Source: Plantago elongata
Taxonomy: Eukaryota > Streptophyta > Magnoliopsida > Lamiales > Plantaginaceae
Assembly (NCBI GenBank): GCA_036897095.1
Contig: JAYMSP010000144.1
Location: 1-64,000, forward strand
Direction: 5' to 3'
Length of the DNA: 64,000 nt
Shown: one piece after another, positions 35,620-47,049 of the stretch
Position numbering within the stretch: the stretch's first letter is position 1
Layout: each line of letters starts with the position of its first letter
Translations under genes and position numbers: made by a program
The notes under the pieces: model-generated
What the model was told of the DNA's origin: nothing
Databases searched by the model: none
Seen by the model: the letters and a program-made list of their open reading frames with translations, nothing else

Positions 35620-36479
35620 GTCAGCATTCCTAGTCAAGTTATATAACATTCTTATTAGAAATGAAAGATGCAAGTGGGGTTTCTTGTTGTGCACAATTAT
35701 TTTGTTTCCAAAGTGTTGGAACTGGCAAGTAGAAGGCACCAGCAGGTGTAGTTAATCTTGACGCATGGTTGGTTAGTTGCCCAGTTTGATATCGATATCA
35801 GGTGACATAAATCCCATGCTGCTGTTGTAAGTGACATGTTGGGTCTTTGCCCTGTGACTTTTGGAAAATGTAGCAAGTCTTTGTAAACTTTTCTCTGCCT
35901 CCCATGAATGTTGTCAAATAGGTTTCAGTGTTAGCAGGCTTCATCAGCTAGGGCATTAATGCATCATGTTCAAAGTGAAATATCGGCTGGGGATTGTTCA
36001 GAATCAGTTTCAGGCAACAAGTCTTGTTGCAAGTGGAATTTGATGCTTACTGATCTTTAATTATGTCATCAGTGTTGTTCGTATTGTCCTTAGAATGATT
36101 TGTCTTAGTTTAAATATAATTTGAGATCTGTTAGTTTTTGCCTGATCATTCCCATTTCTGTTGTAGACATACATTAACATTGTTGTTTTGTCAGTATGAT
36201 ACTGCCTGGTACAGCGGACAGAGGTAGCCTGTTTATGACTTTGTTCACATTCCTTCTTACTATAGTTGTGCTGACCACTGATGGGCTCAGCATCCTTCGG
36301 CTCGGCTAGTCTAGGGACCAGCCAAGATTTTCCAGACAAAATACCAACTCGGGCTTGACTTCATTCAAGCTGGACGTTAGGAAGAATGGGAATTGGAAAG
36401 ATGGATATAATGTTGTCAAGAAGCAACAAAATTCACTGGACAAATTTACGCATGTTATAATGATATATTATTAGCCGAT
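35620..36479. other. J-domain gene 3'UTR and spacer
   Basis: The first 400-500 bases are likely 3'UTR. No gene, RNA or clear repeat is visible in the remainder before the repetitive element that starts near 36480. Confidence 0.5.
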
Positions 36480-38040
36480 CAACTCCTAACCTCCTAACCT
36501 GAATATATAGATAACCCTGATACGTATGAATAAGTCCGATCTAAAAATTGACGGATTAAGGCGATTTAAATATGTTATAAGATATATATAATGTTCGACC
36601 TCGAATTTCAAATGAGTTCGACTCTACCAAAGTTAAAAGTCCGACCCTCTAAAACATCAACATTTGGACTCTAATATTTGGACCTTAATCCAAGGCTCAT
36701 CTACTTATTGGGCCAAGTCCATTAAGGGCCCATGAGCTCAAGCATCCGGATCTTACACCTGTCACTTATCCAATGAGGCACTTCAACAAACCTTCATTAT
36801 AAATAGAAGCCCATCCACTCTTCAATGTAAGTATGAACTTCTCCATACTTCACTCTCTAGACTTCGAAGTCCGAGACTACGTTCTCCCAACATCAAACAC
36901 GTAAAGTCTGTAGACCGGTTTGTCTTAGGTAAACCGGCCCAAAAGGGTCTAACCACTTCCACTTGTTTCAGGTGTCTAGTGACGGCCTTTTGACCATTAC
37001 AACGGACTCTCTCCTAGTGACGTAGCAAAGGCCACTTTGATATAGTGACGGCCACATTGAAGTAGCGACGACCCTAGTGAGGTTACGGCGGCCCTTTGAC
37101 GTTACGACGAACCTCTTACCTAGTGAAGTACTTTCCTTACGAAGGACTTGTCTCATGAATGACAAACAATCCTTACAACGGCCCTTTGATGTAGCATCGG
37201 CCCCAATGATGTAGCAACGCCCCCTTTAACATAGCGACGACCCCTTTTACATAACGACGACCCTTGTGACGTTGCGATGGTCTCCTTACCTAGTGAAGGA
37301 CTTTCCTCACGAAGGACTTGTCTCATGAATGACAAACATTCCTTACGACAGCCCTTTGACGTAGCATTGACCCCCGTGATGTAGCGACAGCCCCAGTGAC
37401 GTAGCGACGGCCCCTTTTACGTAGCGACAGCCCCGTGACGTAGCGACGACCCCCTTACGTAGTGAAGGACTTTCCTCACGAAGGACTTGTCTCATGAATG
37501 ACAAACATTCCTTACGACGGCCCTTTGACGTAGTGACGACCACATTGTAGTTGTAACGGCCTTGTGACGTCAGGGTGGCCCTCTTATCTAGTGCATGACT
37601 TTCCTAACGAAGTACAAACATTCCTTACGACGCCCCTTTGATGTAGCGTCGGCCCCAACGAAGTAGTGACGGCCCTGTGACGTTAGGGCGACCTTCTTAC
37701 CTAGTGAAGTACAAACATTCCTTACGACGACCCTTTGACGTAGCGTCGGCCCCAGTGACGTAGCGACGACCCTGTAACGTAGCAACGGCCGTGGTGACAT
37801 AATGAACGCCCCCCTTGACGCTGCGAAGGCCTCTCTCCCTAAATTGTACCCTCATTCCGAACTAAGACGTTAAATCACAAGCGAACGAAGGACTTAACTA
37901 AGGATCTATAAACTAATCAAGATAGATGAATTGAAGTGAACTCTCTAGTGAGCTAAGACGAACTCGACCCTATCTAATCCTCGAACTTTGCCTTAGTCGT
38001 ATTTATACACCATCAAACCCTGCGTTTGAGCAAAGCTCAC
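36480..38040. mobile_element. Decayed non-coding repeat, LTR-like, class uncertain
   Basis: A TATA-like tataaatagaagccc at 36798 follows a region rich in gtccgacc and gcccat words, and is followed by a leader-like stretch and then a GC-rich array. The promoter-like part resembles a plant LTR, but I found no coding parts, no paired repeat and no clear ends. It may be a solo LTR or other non-autonomous repeat and looks old. The limits are approximate. Confidence 0.35.
36960..37830. repeat. GC-rich nested tandem array (gtgacgtagcgacggcccc units)
   Basis: A unit of about 18-21 bp, close to gtgacgtagcgacggcccc, is repeated many times with variation. Above it lies a longer period: the block acaaacattccttacgac occurs at about 37163 (variant), 37332, 37501, 37613 and 37710, giving spacings of roughly 169, 169, 112 and 97 bp. 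Each long unit also has gaaggacttgtctcatgaat. Open frames across the array follow the repeat and are not genes. Confidence 0.85.
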
Positions 38041-39183
38041 TACATGCCAATTGTTTTTCAATCATTCATAAAAACGAATGAGTACACTGTATGTTCAAAA
38101 TAGAGTTCTAATTTGATACTAGTAACTTATAATTACTTTGTTTCGGATTCTATCTTCTTGTAAAATCGGGTACAAATTTTAAGACAAAAGTGAATAAAGT
38201 AGAATATATAGTGATAAATTAGAAGAACTAGTGGTAAAGTAGGACGCCCAATAAAATATGACAAATAATGACTAAAGTAGAAAAAAGATTTTTCATTTAA
38301 AAGATGAAAAGATAGATGAAATTAGTACGGAACTAAACAGAATTTCTTCGATGGAAGTTTGATTTTTTCAGAATGTATTCTCATTTTTGACCTAATTTTT
38401 CTTCTGATGATCAGTTCAACTTTTGATTAAAAAAATATGAGAAGATGAAGTTGTATTTTGGGACGGAGGGAATATCTGTAGTCAATATTATGATAAAATA
38501 AAGGGAATAAGCCATGCCCTATGCATCAGGTGCTTTTGTATTTCTTGACCATACAATTTTCCCTCTATTTTCCAAAATTATCTTTTCCTAACATGGAGAC
38601 TAACACTGCATTTTTAGTTTTTAGCCGGTCGATTCCGGTCCGAAAGCCACTCGGGATGTCAAAGACTCGGCCGGGGACTACTGTTGTAGTGTTGTGGACC
38701 AGTCTGACCGGTCGAGCCGTAGGTCCAATCTGAATATATAAACACAGAGATACTTCAATACGAAAAACTCTTGTCTAACTAAAGAGGAACAACAATTGCA
38801 GAAGCCAAGGTATGTCACCATAAACCCCATTTTCTTCTGTCTGTTTATATTCGTATGTTCCATCTCTATGCGCGTAATATTTGAATTGAGTTGCGTTTTC
38901 ATTGTGTTGTTAGGAGCTCAATTTATGACTGCACACCACCTGTTCGACGTTATTCCCCTAAGAAACTTCGTCTTCTTAACGAATGGAATCTGTTTGTCAA
39001 AATGATTGACTGAGCTTAATCTGTCATTCGTTTTGTTTCGCACTAGGAATCGACTCATCATTCATGTTTAGATACTGTTATACGGAATCTATGTTCTTAT
39101 GGTTATTTACTATTTTGGCTAGTGTGGTTCGAGTGTTAACTGATGATATAAACCTGTGTCTTGTATTCTTCTCAGGTTTTGTG
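38041..39183. other. uL18 upstream region with MITE and 5'UTR intron
   Basis: A Stowaway-like MITE covers 38134-38473. After it comes the promoter region with several ccggtc words (38625-38720) and a TATA-like atatataaacac at 38733. A likely leader exon ends gccaag at about 38811 before gtatgtcacc, and a 5'UTR intron runs to the acceptor ttctcag at 39175. No other gene is seen. Confidence 0.5.
38134..38473. mobile_element. Stowaway-like MITE
   Basis: The right end ttttgggacggagggaata (38456-38474) is a good Stowaway end. The left end, tactttgtttcggattc, is degenerate. Inside are aataaagtaga words shared with the copies at 371-602 and 42466-42659. Confidence 0.55.
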
Positions 39184-40483
39184 ATGATGGCAGGAGTTGC
39201 ACGTCGCCTCATTCGTGCTGGTATGAATGGAGTTGGTGAAGTCTGGGCTCCTCCGTATGCACAAACGCGTGTTTTTTGCAGTGGTCAGGTAAGCTTAAAT
39301 TTCATCACTCTTGACACATTTCGAGAACCTACTTGGACAATGAGCTCTCAGCTCTACCCAGTTACACGTTCTATTTTGTTAAGTGAGTTTGGGATCAACT
39401 TATCAGCGTGTTATACTATTTCATGTAATGTTGGCCATGTCTAGTGTCCCAGTGTCAATTTATCAGGTAAATTATAAGCTAAATCAACTTATTTGATAGT
39501 TTGACTAACATATGTACGGTACATGAATACCTAGCTACCGATTGATTTTGTTATGAGAAGTTAATCCAAGTAGCTTATTGATAAATAATAAAGTACGACT
39601 GTCTATATTCTGTAATACAATATCAACTACCTTATTATTATTAAACTTGACTTCAATTCCTATCAGCTACCATAAAGAAGTTAGCACTTCATATTATTAG
39701 ACCGTTTGGTTAAAGAAGCAGTAACCATATTCGCTCACCATTCTGATGTTACTTCCTTCCATTTTAGTCGAGACTGATGTCATCTGTTACCAATGTATAA
39801 TGGCTTTAGTTTTCCGGATGCTTATTTGGATACGTATGTTCCTGGTTGGAATTGCACGGTCTGTGTACTCAATCGAAGTGTAATTTTTCAGTAGATACTT
39901 TGATATTTCAAATTTGAACTGTAAATGATCCGTATTATGAGTTATGTAAAAAGCAAAAATGTGCTCTTCCTTTTTCAACAAAATGTTTAACGCAGTTCAT
40001 TTGAAATTGCTATTTTTTGCAATTTTGCAGCCTTCTCCGGCACCAAGAAGTTTTTTTGGTGTAGAAGATTTTGCTGATGATGATAATAGCCGTCCATACC
40101 ATTTTATGAAGAAGAAGAAGTCAAAGAATCCAGGCAAACCTACATCTTTCAAGCAACGAACTGTAGCCTTCATGGAACCATTTACCCTGGATGTATTTTT
40201 TACTAAGCGTTTCGTCACTGCTTCAGTAACCCATAGAGTGACTTCCAAAATAGTTGCAGTTGCAGGTACCAACTCCAAGGATATAAAGGCTGCTATTAAA
40301 TCCAGGTGTGACATCCCCGCTTGTTTAGCTGTAGGCCGCATTTTGGCAGATAGGTGTAGGGAAGCTGACGTGTATGCAGCTTCTTTTACTCCTAGGGAAA
40401 GAGATAAGTTTGAAGGGAAACTTAGAGCCGTAGTCCAGTCCCTTATAGACAGTGGTATTGATGTCAAAATTTATCTAGATTAA
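39184..40483 (+). CDS. Ribosomal L18p/L5e (uL18) family protein, probably organellar
   Basis: Members of this family bind 5S rRNA in bacterial-type large subunits; this plant group is thought to be organellar, probably mitochondrial, and not the cytosolic L5. Two exons, 39184-39288 and 40031-40483, join in phase 0 to 185 aa. The N-terminus MMAGVARRLIRAGMNGVGEV is basic and lacks acidic residues at first, fitting a targeting sequence. The core has VFFTKRFVTASVTHRVTSK, AVAGTNSKDIKAAIKSRCD, and DIPACLAVGRILADRCREAD, the alpha/beta pattern of uL18. The start could be either of two adjacent Met codons (39184 or 39187). Confidence 0.85.
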
Positions 40484-41554
40484 CTGTTTTCTGTCCATGT
40501 TTTTCCTCTCCTGGATAATATTAAGATATCCCCCCCTTTTATTTTGATGTAAGCATGTTGTGAAATCAACCCACTTGCCAGCATATTTGCTGTGATTCTA
40601 AGACCTAGATTGACGAGCACTCGTATGCATTTAGAACCGAGAATGTTTCCTAAGAGGCGTCTATTATTGAGGTTGGAATCCGCCAATGAAATTGTAATAG
40701 ATGCATCAATGATTGTTCAAGGTGCATATTTATAATTTCAGTCACAGCTGATGGCTGATAATATTGTCGCAAAACCCTGCTTGATCTTTGTTAAACTGAA
40801 TCTGAAGAATGTTTTGTACTATCAGATCAGTCTGGAGCAAACATGTACAACTTCAGCCATGCAAAATCCAAAATCTGAATTGCGATTTTACTCTGCAAGT
40901 CTTTCAACATGTAAATGCACATGCAAACTTAGATTCATTTATGAGATTGACCAAGTTTATATCCGTATCAAGAGATCGTTAAATGTAGCTAAATACAACA
41001 AAACACGGTGACAAGTTTGGGTTAGAAAAACCCGGGACATGGGATTTGCCACGCGTGTATTTAAACATAGTTCGGCATGATTTGCTCGGGAATGCATGTG
41101 GATCACCAATCCCATGCACCGATTCTCTCATCTATGCTTACCGATTCACCAAATTAAGAGAATTGGAGATGAAATGAGGTTTTCACATTTCCCAGTTTCT
41201 ATGGAAGAGGATCACTTCCAATAAGTAGCAAACCATTTTCATGTGGTGGCATTTTCACATTCCAAAAGTCGCTATGGATTAGATTCTAATGCACCCATAT
41301 TCAGGATCACCTACGTGTCACACGACCCTGAAAAAACTATCTCAAACAACTCGAAATGCATAAAGAAACAAAAAGTCTTTAAATACATTGCGAAAATCTC
41401 TATATTTTTCAAAATTTAATTCAATAAAAAAATGAATTTACAAATGCACAATACATGTAAGACCAAATGATCAAATGAGTCTACCTCGTCATACATTAGC
41501 TATGATGATAACATGGATATCTGGCGAATTTGATAAAGCCATAACAATAGTATA
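40484..41554. other. Convergent spacer between uL18 and PAT17-like genes
   Basis: The 3'UTRs of two convergent genes meet here. AT-rich; no RNA gene, terminal inverted repeats or open frame that I can support. Confidence 0.5.
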
Positions 41555-44500
41555 TTAACCGGATTTAGATTTAATTACTGAAAATGACCGTCTTGTAGAA
41601 AAAGGGCATACAACTTCATAAATATTATGAAAAAATCCCTTGTCATATATATTATTTATGACAACTTCATGTTGTTGCAGGCGAGATCTTCTACAAAATA
41701 ACCTCCATTTGCTCTCTTGAGGGATCCTTTCTTGATTTAGTTCATCCAAACTAGCCTTGAGAGCTTCTGCACTTGCCTTTGCTTCATTCAGTTTACGCTG
41801 CCAGTTCAGGTAGTCTTGCCATTTAAAACTCTGCAATTTTAGGTAACCAAATATTGTCAGGCATCATCATCACTACCATTTTGTTAATTTATTGTTGTTG
41901 TCCTTTGGGTTGATTTCTTATTTTGATTCTCTGTGCGTGTGCGGAAGGCAATACAATAAATGTATGTGTGTACAACAAACTTGTAGTTTGGATTTTGTAT
42001 ACTAGAAAGAGATATATATTGCCGGTTAATTTTTCAGGGGCATGCGTAAGTATTAATATCTTAAATTTGAAACTCTAAAGAATAACTGAGAAATTAAGAT
42101 TTTGAAAATGAAGTGATGAAATGAAACCTAAATTAATTTTGTTTTCAAATTTGTGTGACTTAAGTGAAAAAACTAATACATCGCCTTAAATAAATATGAA
42201 TTATGTAAGTAAATTTGTATGATTGGAATTAAATGTGTATTTTTTTTAAATAGTTGTTTTAATTAATCCAAGATCGTTTTTTAACGGTATAAATATCACA
42301 TAGAAACTAGCTAAACTTCATAGAAATTTGCTAAAGCATAAAAATTACTAAAGAATGACTTTAAGAGAGGAGCAACAGATTACTAGTACAACCGTGAGTT
42401 CGGACACAAGTTTGCTGAAACATAAAAATTACTAAAGAATGACTTTAAGAGAGGAGCAACACATTACTAGTACAACCGTGAGTCCGGACACAAATTTTAA
42501 GAAAAAAATAAATAAAGTAGAAATATAATAATAAAGTAAGAAATAGATTGAATAAAGTATGAGAGAAATTGAATATGAGAAGAGATTTTTCATTAAAGGA
42601 ATGAGAATTGAAACGTCCAAAATGAAATGCTGGAAGTTAAATTCGGGACCGAAGGAGTATATTTCAGCACTTATTGTACTGAATTGGAAATTTCAACAGT
42701 TGTAGGTAATTTCTTGAATAATGCTTTTAAATATCCACATACCACTATTTACCCCCTCTTTTTTCCCAGTTTATTATAAAGGTTAGAAGTATCACTATGG
42801 ACTTTGCTGCTTGCAGTAGCCTGCTGATCTCATTCACTTTACACTCTTAAATAAAATTAGCTAACCACAAAAAATATCCAAATGTGATGTGTGACATACC
42901 TCATTTGTTGTGGTGTTGGTAATACAGAGTTTAGCATGGTAAGCGAAGAAACCAGCTAATAGCAGAGAAACAACGGCCAGAAACACAATAATAAGTATTT
43001 GAGTGTTATAGGAGTTCACCAACCACTGCAAAAAAAACAATATGGATTATCAGAAGCCATGAGAGAACAACTTCATCAAACAAATCACAAATGATGTGGA
43101 TGCCTATCTCTACGGCGTAAGAAGATAAGTTGATTGAAGAACACCGCGTGTTGGTAGAATATATAGTATAGAGTATAAACTAACAGTTGTCACATGGACT
43201 CGTGCTAGCTGTGGCACTGTATCCTAGGGCAAGAATAAGGCCAATATGCTTTGTGAAACACAGTCTTGATTTCTCTTAAACCTATCTTCTCAACATACAA
43301 ATCCTAGTTTCAAAAGGACATTATAATGCTCCACCAGTTTGTTAGGCACGTGTTCGAGGTGAAATCATTAAAAACAAGATATAAGTCCTTATTTTGTTGC
43401 AGGTATTGAAACTTTCAACATAAGTGTTTGAAACATAAATGAGAAGCTCAAATTAGAAGTCAACTGATGGATCTTTCACGCGTCCAATGGATTGTCCATA
43501 AGAAAAGGAAGGTATTCATGAGGCAGAAATTGATTTAAACAATTCACCTGTAGAACAAGTGGAGCCAGCCTTCTAAAAGAATTTTCAATGCCATAATAAG
43601 CTGCACAATTAGTAGAAAGAATGGCATTACTATCAGCTTTAGAGTTTAAGACACTAGTCAGATCCAAGAAAGAGAAACATAATTACACAAATCACACCTG
43701 TTAGAATGTAGATAACTTTCGTCTCTTTCAGCCTGCCAGCAAGAACAAGCCCGAGAGCCATGATTCCATATATACAGATGAGACAATGCCTGTTCATAGA
43801 GAATATGACTATTAAAGAGACAATCAAAGACCAACACGGAAAAAAATTTAGCACAGCAAGACAATGATCTTTCGGATCATAAATTCTCACCTTAACCAAC
43901 TCATTGTTTACAAAAGGCTAGCAGTAAAAAGTGGTTATTTACAAGTTACAACTCAATGGAGCTTTATCCTATACAGTTAATTGTGGTTTTATGTGCATGA
44001 TTTCTTTTACCAATCTCCAGTACCATGCATAAAGCAAAGCCATTAATTACAGTAAAGTCATTAGTCAAGTGTATTTGATAAATTTCCAAATCAGTTCGTT
44101 ATATTTGATATATTTCCAAACCAGTCAGCTGTATCACCAAAATATTGTGCTTGAAACAAAACTAACCATGAAGTAAAAAGAAAATGATTGCTGTGCTTTC
44201 TTGGGAACAGTATCATTTATCAGTAGAAAAAAGCAAAGATCATATAATGGTTCTGGTAGTAAATGGCAAGTTGTAAAGTTCTAGAAGTATTACTGACCAG
44301 ATAATGAAAGCCATGAAGTATCTCGTGTTTCTCTCTCCAATACAATTGTTCTTGAAAATGAACAAAGAAGAAAAACATTATATAATGTAACTGACAATTG
44401 ATATATCTTGATGATCTAAGCTACAAGCCTACAACCACGGCTATCTAAACTAAAATTTAATGACTCACCATCCATCCACAATGATGGTCAAAGCGAGCAA

Positions 44501-46017
44501 CACATCGATCACATATATTGCAATGCTTTGATCTGGCAGGTCTGGACATGTAAGAACTAAATCAATCTGTAACTTTAAGAGTCGGTCAATCTTGGATGAC
44601 AGGCAACCAGAAAACTTACTTTGGGATCTTGCAAGTAGAACATTGTTTCTCTGAGAAGATTATATTGTCATAAGGATAAGCAGCCAGGTATTCAGAAACA
44701 TTTCCTGAAGTCACGACTCCAGGATCAGAAAAGCTAGTCAATAGAAATAGGAGAATACCAACACCAACTGCCAAAAAGCTTATGTACCTGTTGGACAATG
44801 CATATCAATAAATATTAATCCCATGAGCAAACAAACAGCAAACATAGGTCTACAGCTGATACCTGTGCGCTCCACTTATGTAGTATCCAGGCATGTAGCT
44901 GAAGGATGACTTTGCAATAAAGTAATAAGTTGCTCCGATTATAAGCAGATACATTAACTGCACAAAGGAGGAAAGAACATGCTAATAAAAATCCTTCCAG
45001 TAAAAGATTATCAGTGTTTTCTCATAGTTGTTACGTGTTACAATGATCATTTTAAATGCCACAAAACAAGTGCTAAGACAACTGATTATACGATGCCATA
45101 TTGCGTAACTGTTCTCTTAAAGTGTATTGTAAACTTCATTTATTGTTTTCCTACCTACTTTCTTCTCCATTCGAGTCTTTAACAATTCAGCTCAAAATAG
45201 TAAAGAAAATAACGGTTATATATTAGGGACTTCCTAAAGTAGCGTAGTCAGTACTAACCGACTAGGAGGCGGGAAGGGATCACCACCACAATCTAAGAAT
45301 GAAAGACACACAATCCAATATAAACTTGACTAATGGCACAAACGATAACTACAGCTCCGTTTAGCGCCAGTTAATCATCTAGCTTATTCGACTGTTTGAC
45401 ATATATTAATTAATTTGTAACTCGAGTGCCTAGCTACTAGCTAGTATAGTTTACATGCTAGTTAAATTCCAACGAGCTCATTAATAAACAAGCTAGCTCA
45501 TCAGTTTCATACCCTTCATTTTCAGAAAATCAGCTACCATATCATACATATTGCCTATACAACTCCATTAAAATTAACTAACTCATCATCATCTCTCAAC
45601 TGCAGCTAGCTTATGAACAAACATCAAGTGAAATAAATACCTGCATAATGGGATTAGGGCGATCACAACAATAGTATTCGGCAGAGTGAAGTGCATTAGT
45701 CCCCCTCGAACCACACACAAAGTGAATAAATCGCCTAAAACACATTCATTCAATCAACCAATCAACCAATCAATCAAACAAATCACAATCAGAAAAAGCT
45801 CCAAAACCGAAAAATCAATAGCTGAAACATACACAGAAATATACCTAACATAATCATAGGCACCGAAAGTGAGGAAAAAATGGATGCGCTGAATGAAGGT
45901 GCCTTGGAAAATCGGCCATTGACCGCAAAGGAATGAAACGACGACCAAAAGCGTCACTAGACCATGGCAGACAAGCAGCCATTGCACTGCCATCACGTCA
46001 ATTGGATTGGCTTCCAA
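41555..46017 (-). CDS. PAT17: DHHC protein S-acyltransferase, PAT17-like
   Basis: DHHC enzymes attach palmitate to cysteines of membrane proteins. Ten exons, in order: 46017-45845, 45734-45641, 44957-44863, 44787-44620, 44541-44469, 44350-44298, 43789-43698, 43600-43548, 43025-42900, 41830-41555. They total 1203 nt (400 aa) in one frame. Three hydrophobic segments precede the catalytic domain. The Cys-rich domain is [20 protein letters not shown], then [20 protein letters not shown] with DHHC at 195-198. Two more membrane segments follow ([13 protein letters not shown] and [18 protein letters not shown]), then TTTNE, the usual TTxE motif. The tail [20 protein letters not shown] is cytosolic. 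The gene symbol follows resemblance to Arabidopsis PAT17. Confidence 0.93.
42330..42498. repeat. 84-bp tandem duplication in PAT17 last intron
   Basis: Copies at 42330-42413 and 42414-42498 differ at a handful of positions; landmarks are cataaaaattactaaagaat and gactttaagagaggagcaac. The duplication contains the left end of the MITE that follows, so the end is present twice. Confidence 0.9.
42466..42659. mobile_element. Stowaway-like MITE in PAT17 intron
   Basis: The right end gggaccgaaggagta (42645-42659) and left end gtgagtccggacacaaattt are degenerate Stowaway ends. The interior has aataaagtaagaaatag and gagatttttcattaaagg words shared with the element at 38134. Confidence 0.6.
44958..45640. 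other. PAT17 intron 2, MITE-like content
   Basis: The longer second intron has tagct-rich DNA (for example gcctagctactagctagta near 45428) resembling hAT-type MITE interiors. I could not set ends or target duplications, so no element is called. Confidence 0.3.
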
Positions 46018-47049
46018 ACTCGATCAATTGATGAATCTGAGAGAGTATTAGAGATGGAAGGCGAAGATATATCTTTGACTGTTAATGTTTGATTTTGCGG
46101 AAATAAACCACCAGTCTGGTAGATCAGTCAAGCACCTGACGGAAGGCAGAAGAAGAACCTTGTTCTTTTTCTTTTTTATTTACTCATAATTTTCTACACG
46201 CGTAAATTAGTATCACTTGAATATAATTTATCGAATTTGAAATTTGTTTAAGGAGTCGAATATTAATAAATATTATTAGCCCTTACAATTGTCAATGGTT
46301 TTAACTTTTCAATCCGTTAGTGATACCATATTTATCATATTTTATTATAGTAATTAACATTTTTATTTCTCATAAGAATCGAATAAGTTAACTGTAATTA
46401 CGACTTGAGATACTACAACTCCAAAAATTATTAAATTTTTTTTTCTTACGACTGTTACTCACGTGCAACACCATAATGAACTTTTAAAGAACTAACAAGG
46501 GAAATACGTGTCTAACATCATCATGAAAACACGCGGAAGTTATTTATAACTACTAACCACGGAGAATAGGAGATGAACGTCCTAAACACAATCTTCCGGA
46601 CGATGTGCATGCATTCTTGAAGCTGCCTGGGAGTGCAAGCTTAGACATACCTTTTTGTTGTGCATATGTTTTGGCAAAGCTAGGGACATTTCGGATGCAA
46701 GGAGTAATCCCCTTCTGTCTCTTGATCGATCATACTAGTCTTTTACTACTTTCTAGTGTAGATTTTTATTTCAATATTGGGGGTGGAGGATACACTTAAT
46801 TTCATACTTGATATACGCTGAAATCTGGATAGTTCCGCAACGCACAACATATTTGTGTGCAGTTTGTATGTATAGGTTGTCTAAGTGCGTACAAATGCTT
46901 GCAAGTTGCAACAGCAATGCAGACCATATTAATATTCACAAGGGAGACAGCAACTCACATCACTGCCACAAACTTGCCCTGATTACAGTGAAACATGAAA
47001 TGAATTCACAATGTGGAGTTGCAACAAAAAGCAGGACTGACCACTGGTA
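46018..47049. other. Spacer between PAT17-like and M41 genes
   Basis: Contains the PAT17 promoter side (46018-46200) and the 3'UTR of the M41 gene (above 46900). AT-rich; small open frames here look random. Confidence 0.5.

Noticed and set aside
36968-37800. Several 60-70 codon open frames on the minus strand
   Set aside because: They repeat the tandem array's own period and have no gene-like structure.
36960-37830. CRISPR-like array
   Set aside because: The units are direct, contiguous and variable with no unique spacers, in a plant nuclear genome.
46605-46799. 65-codon open frame
   Set aside because: No similarity, no splice or start context, and the surrounding DNA is ordinary spacer.
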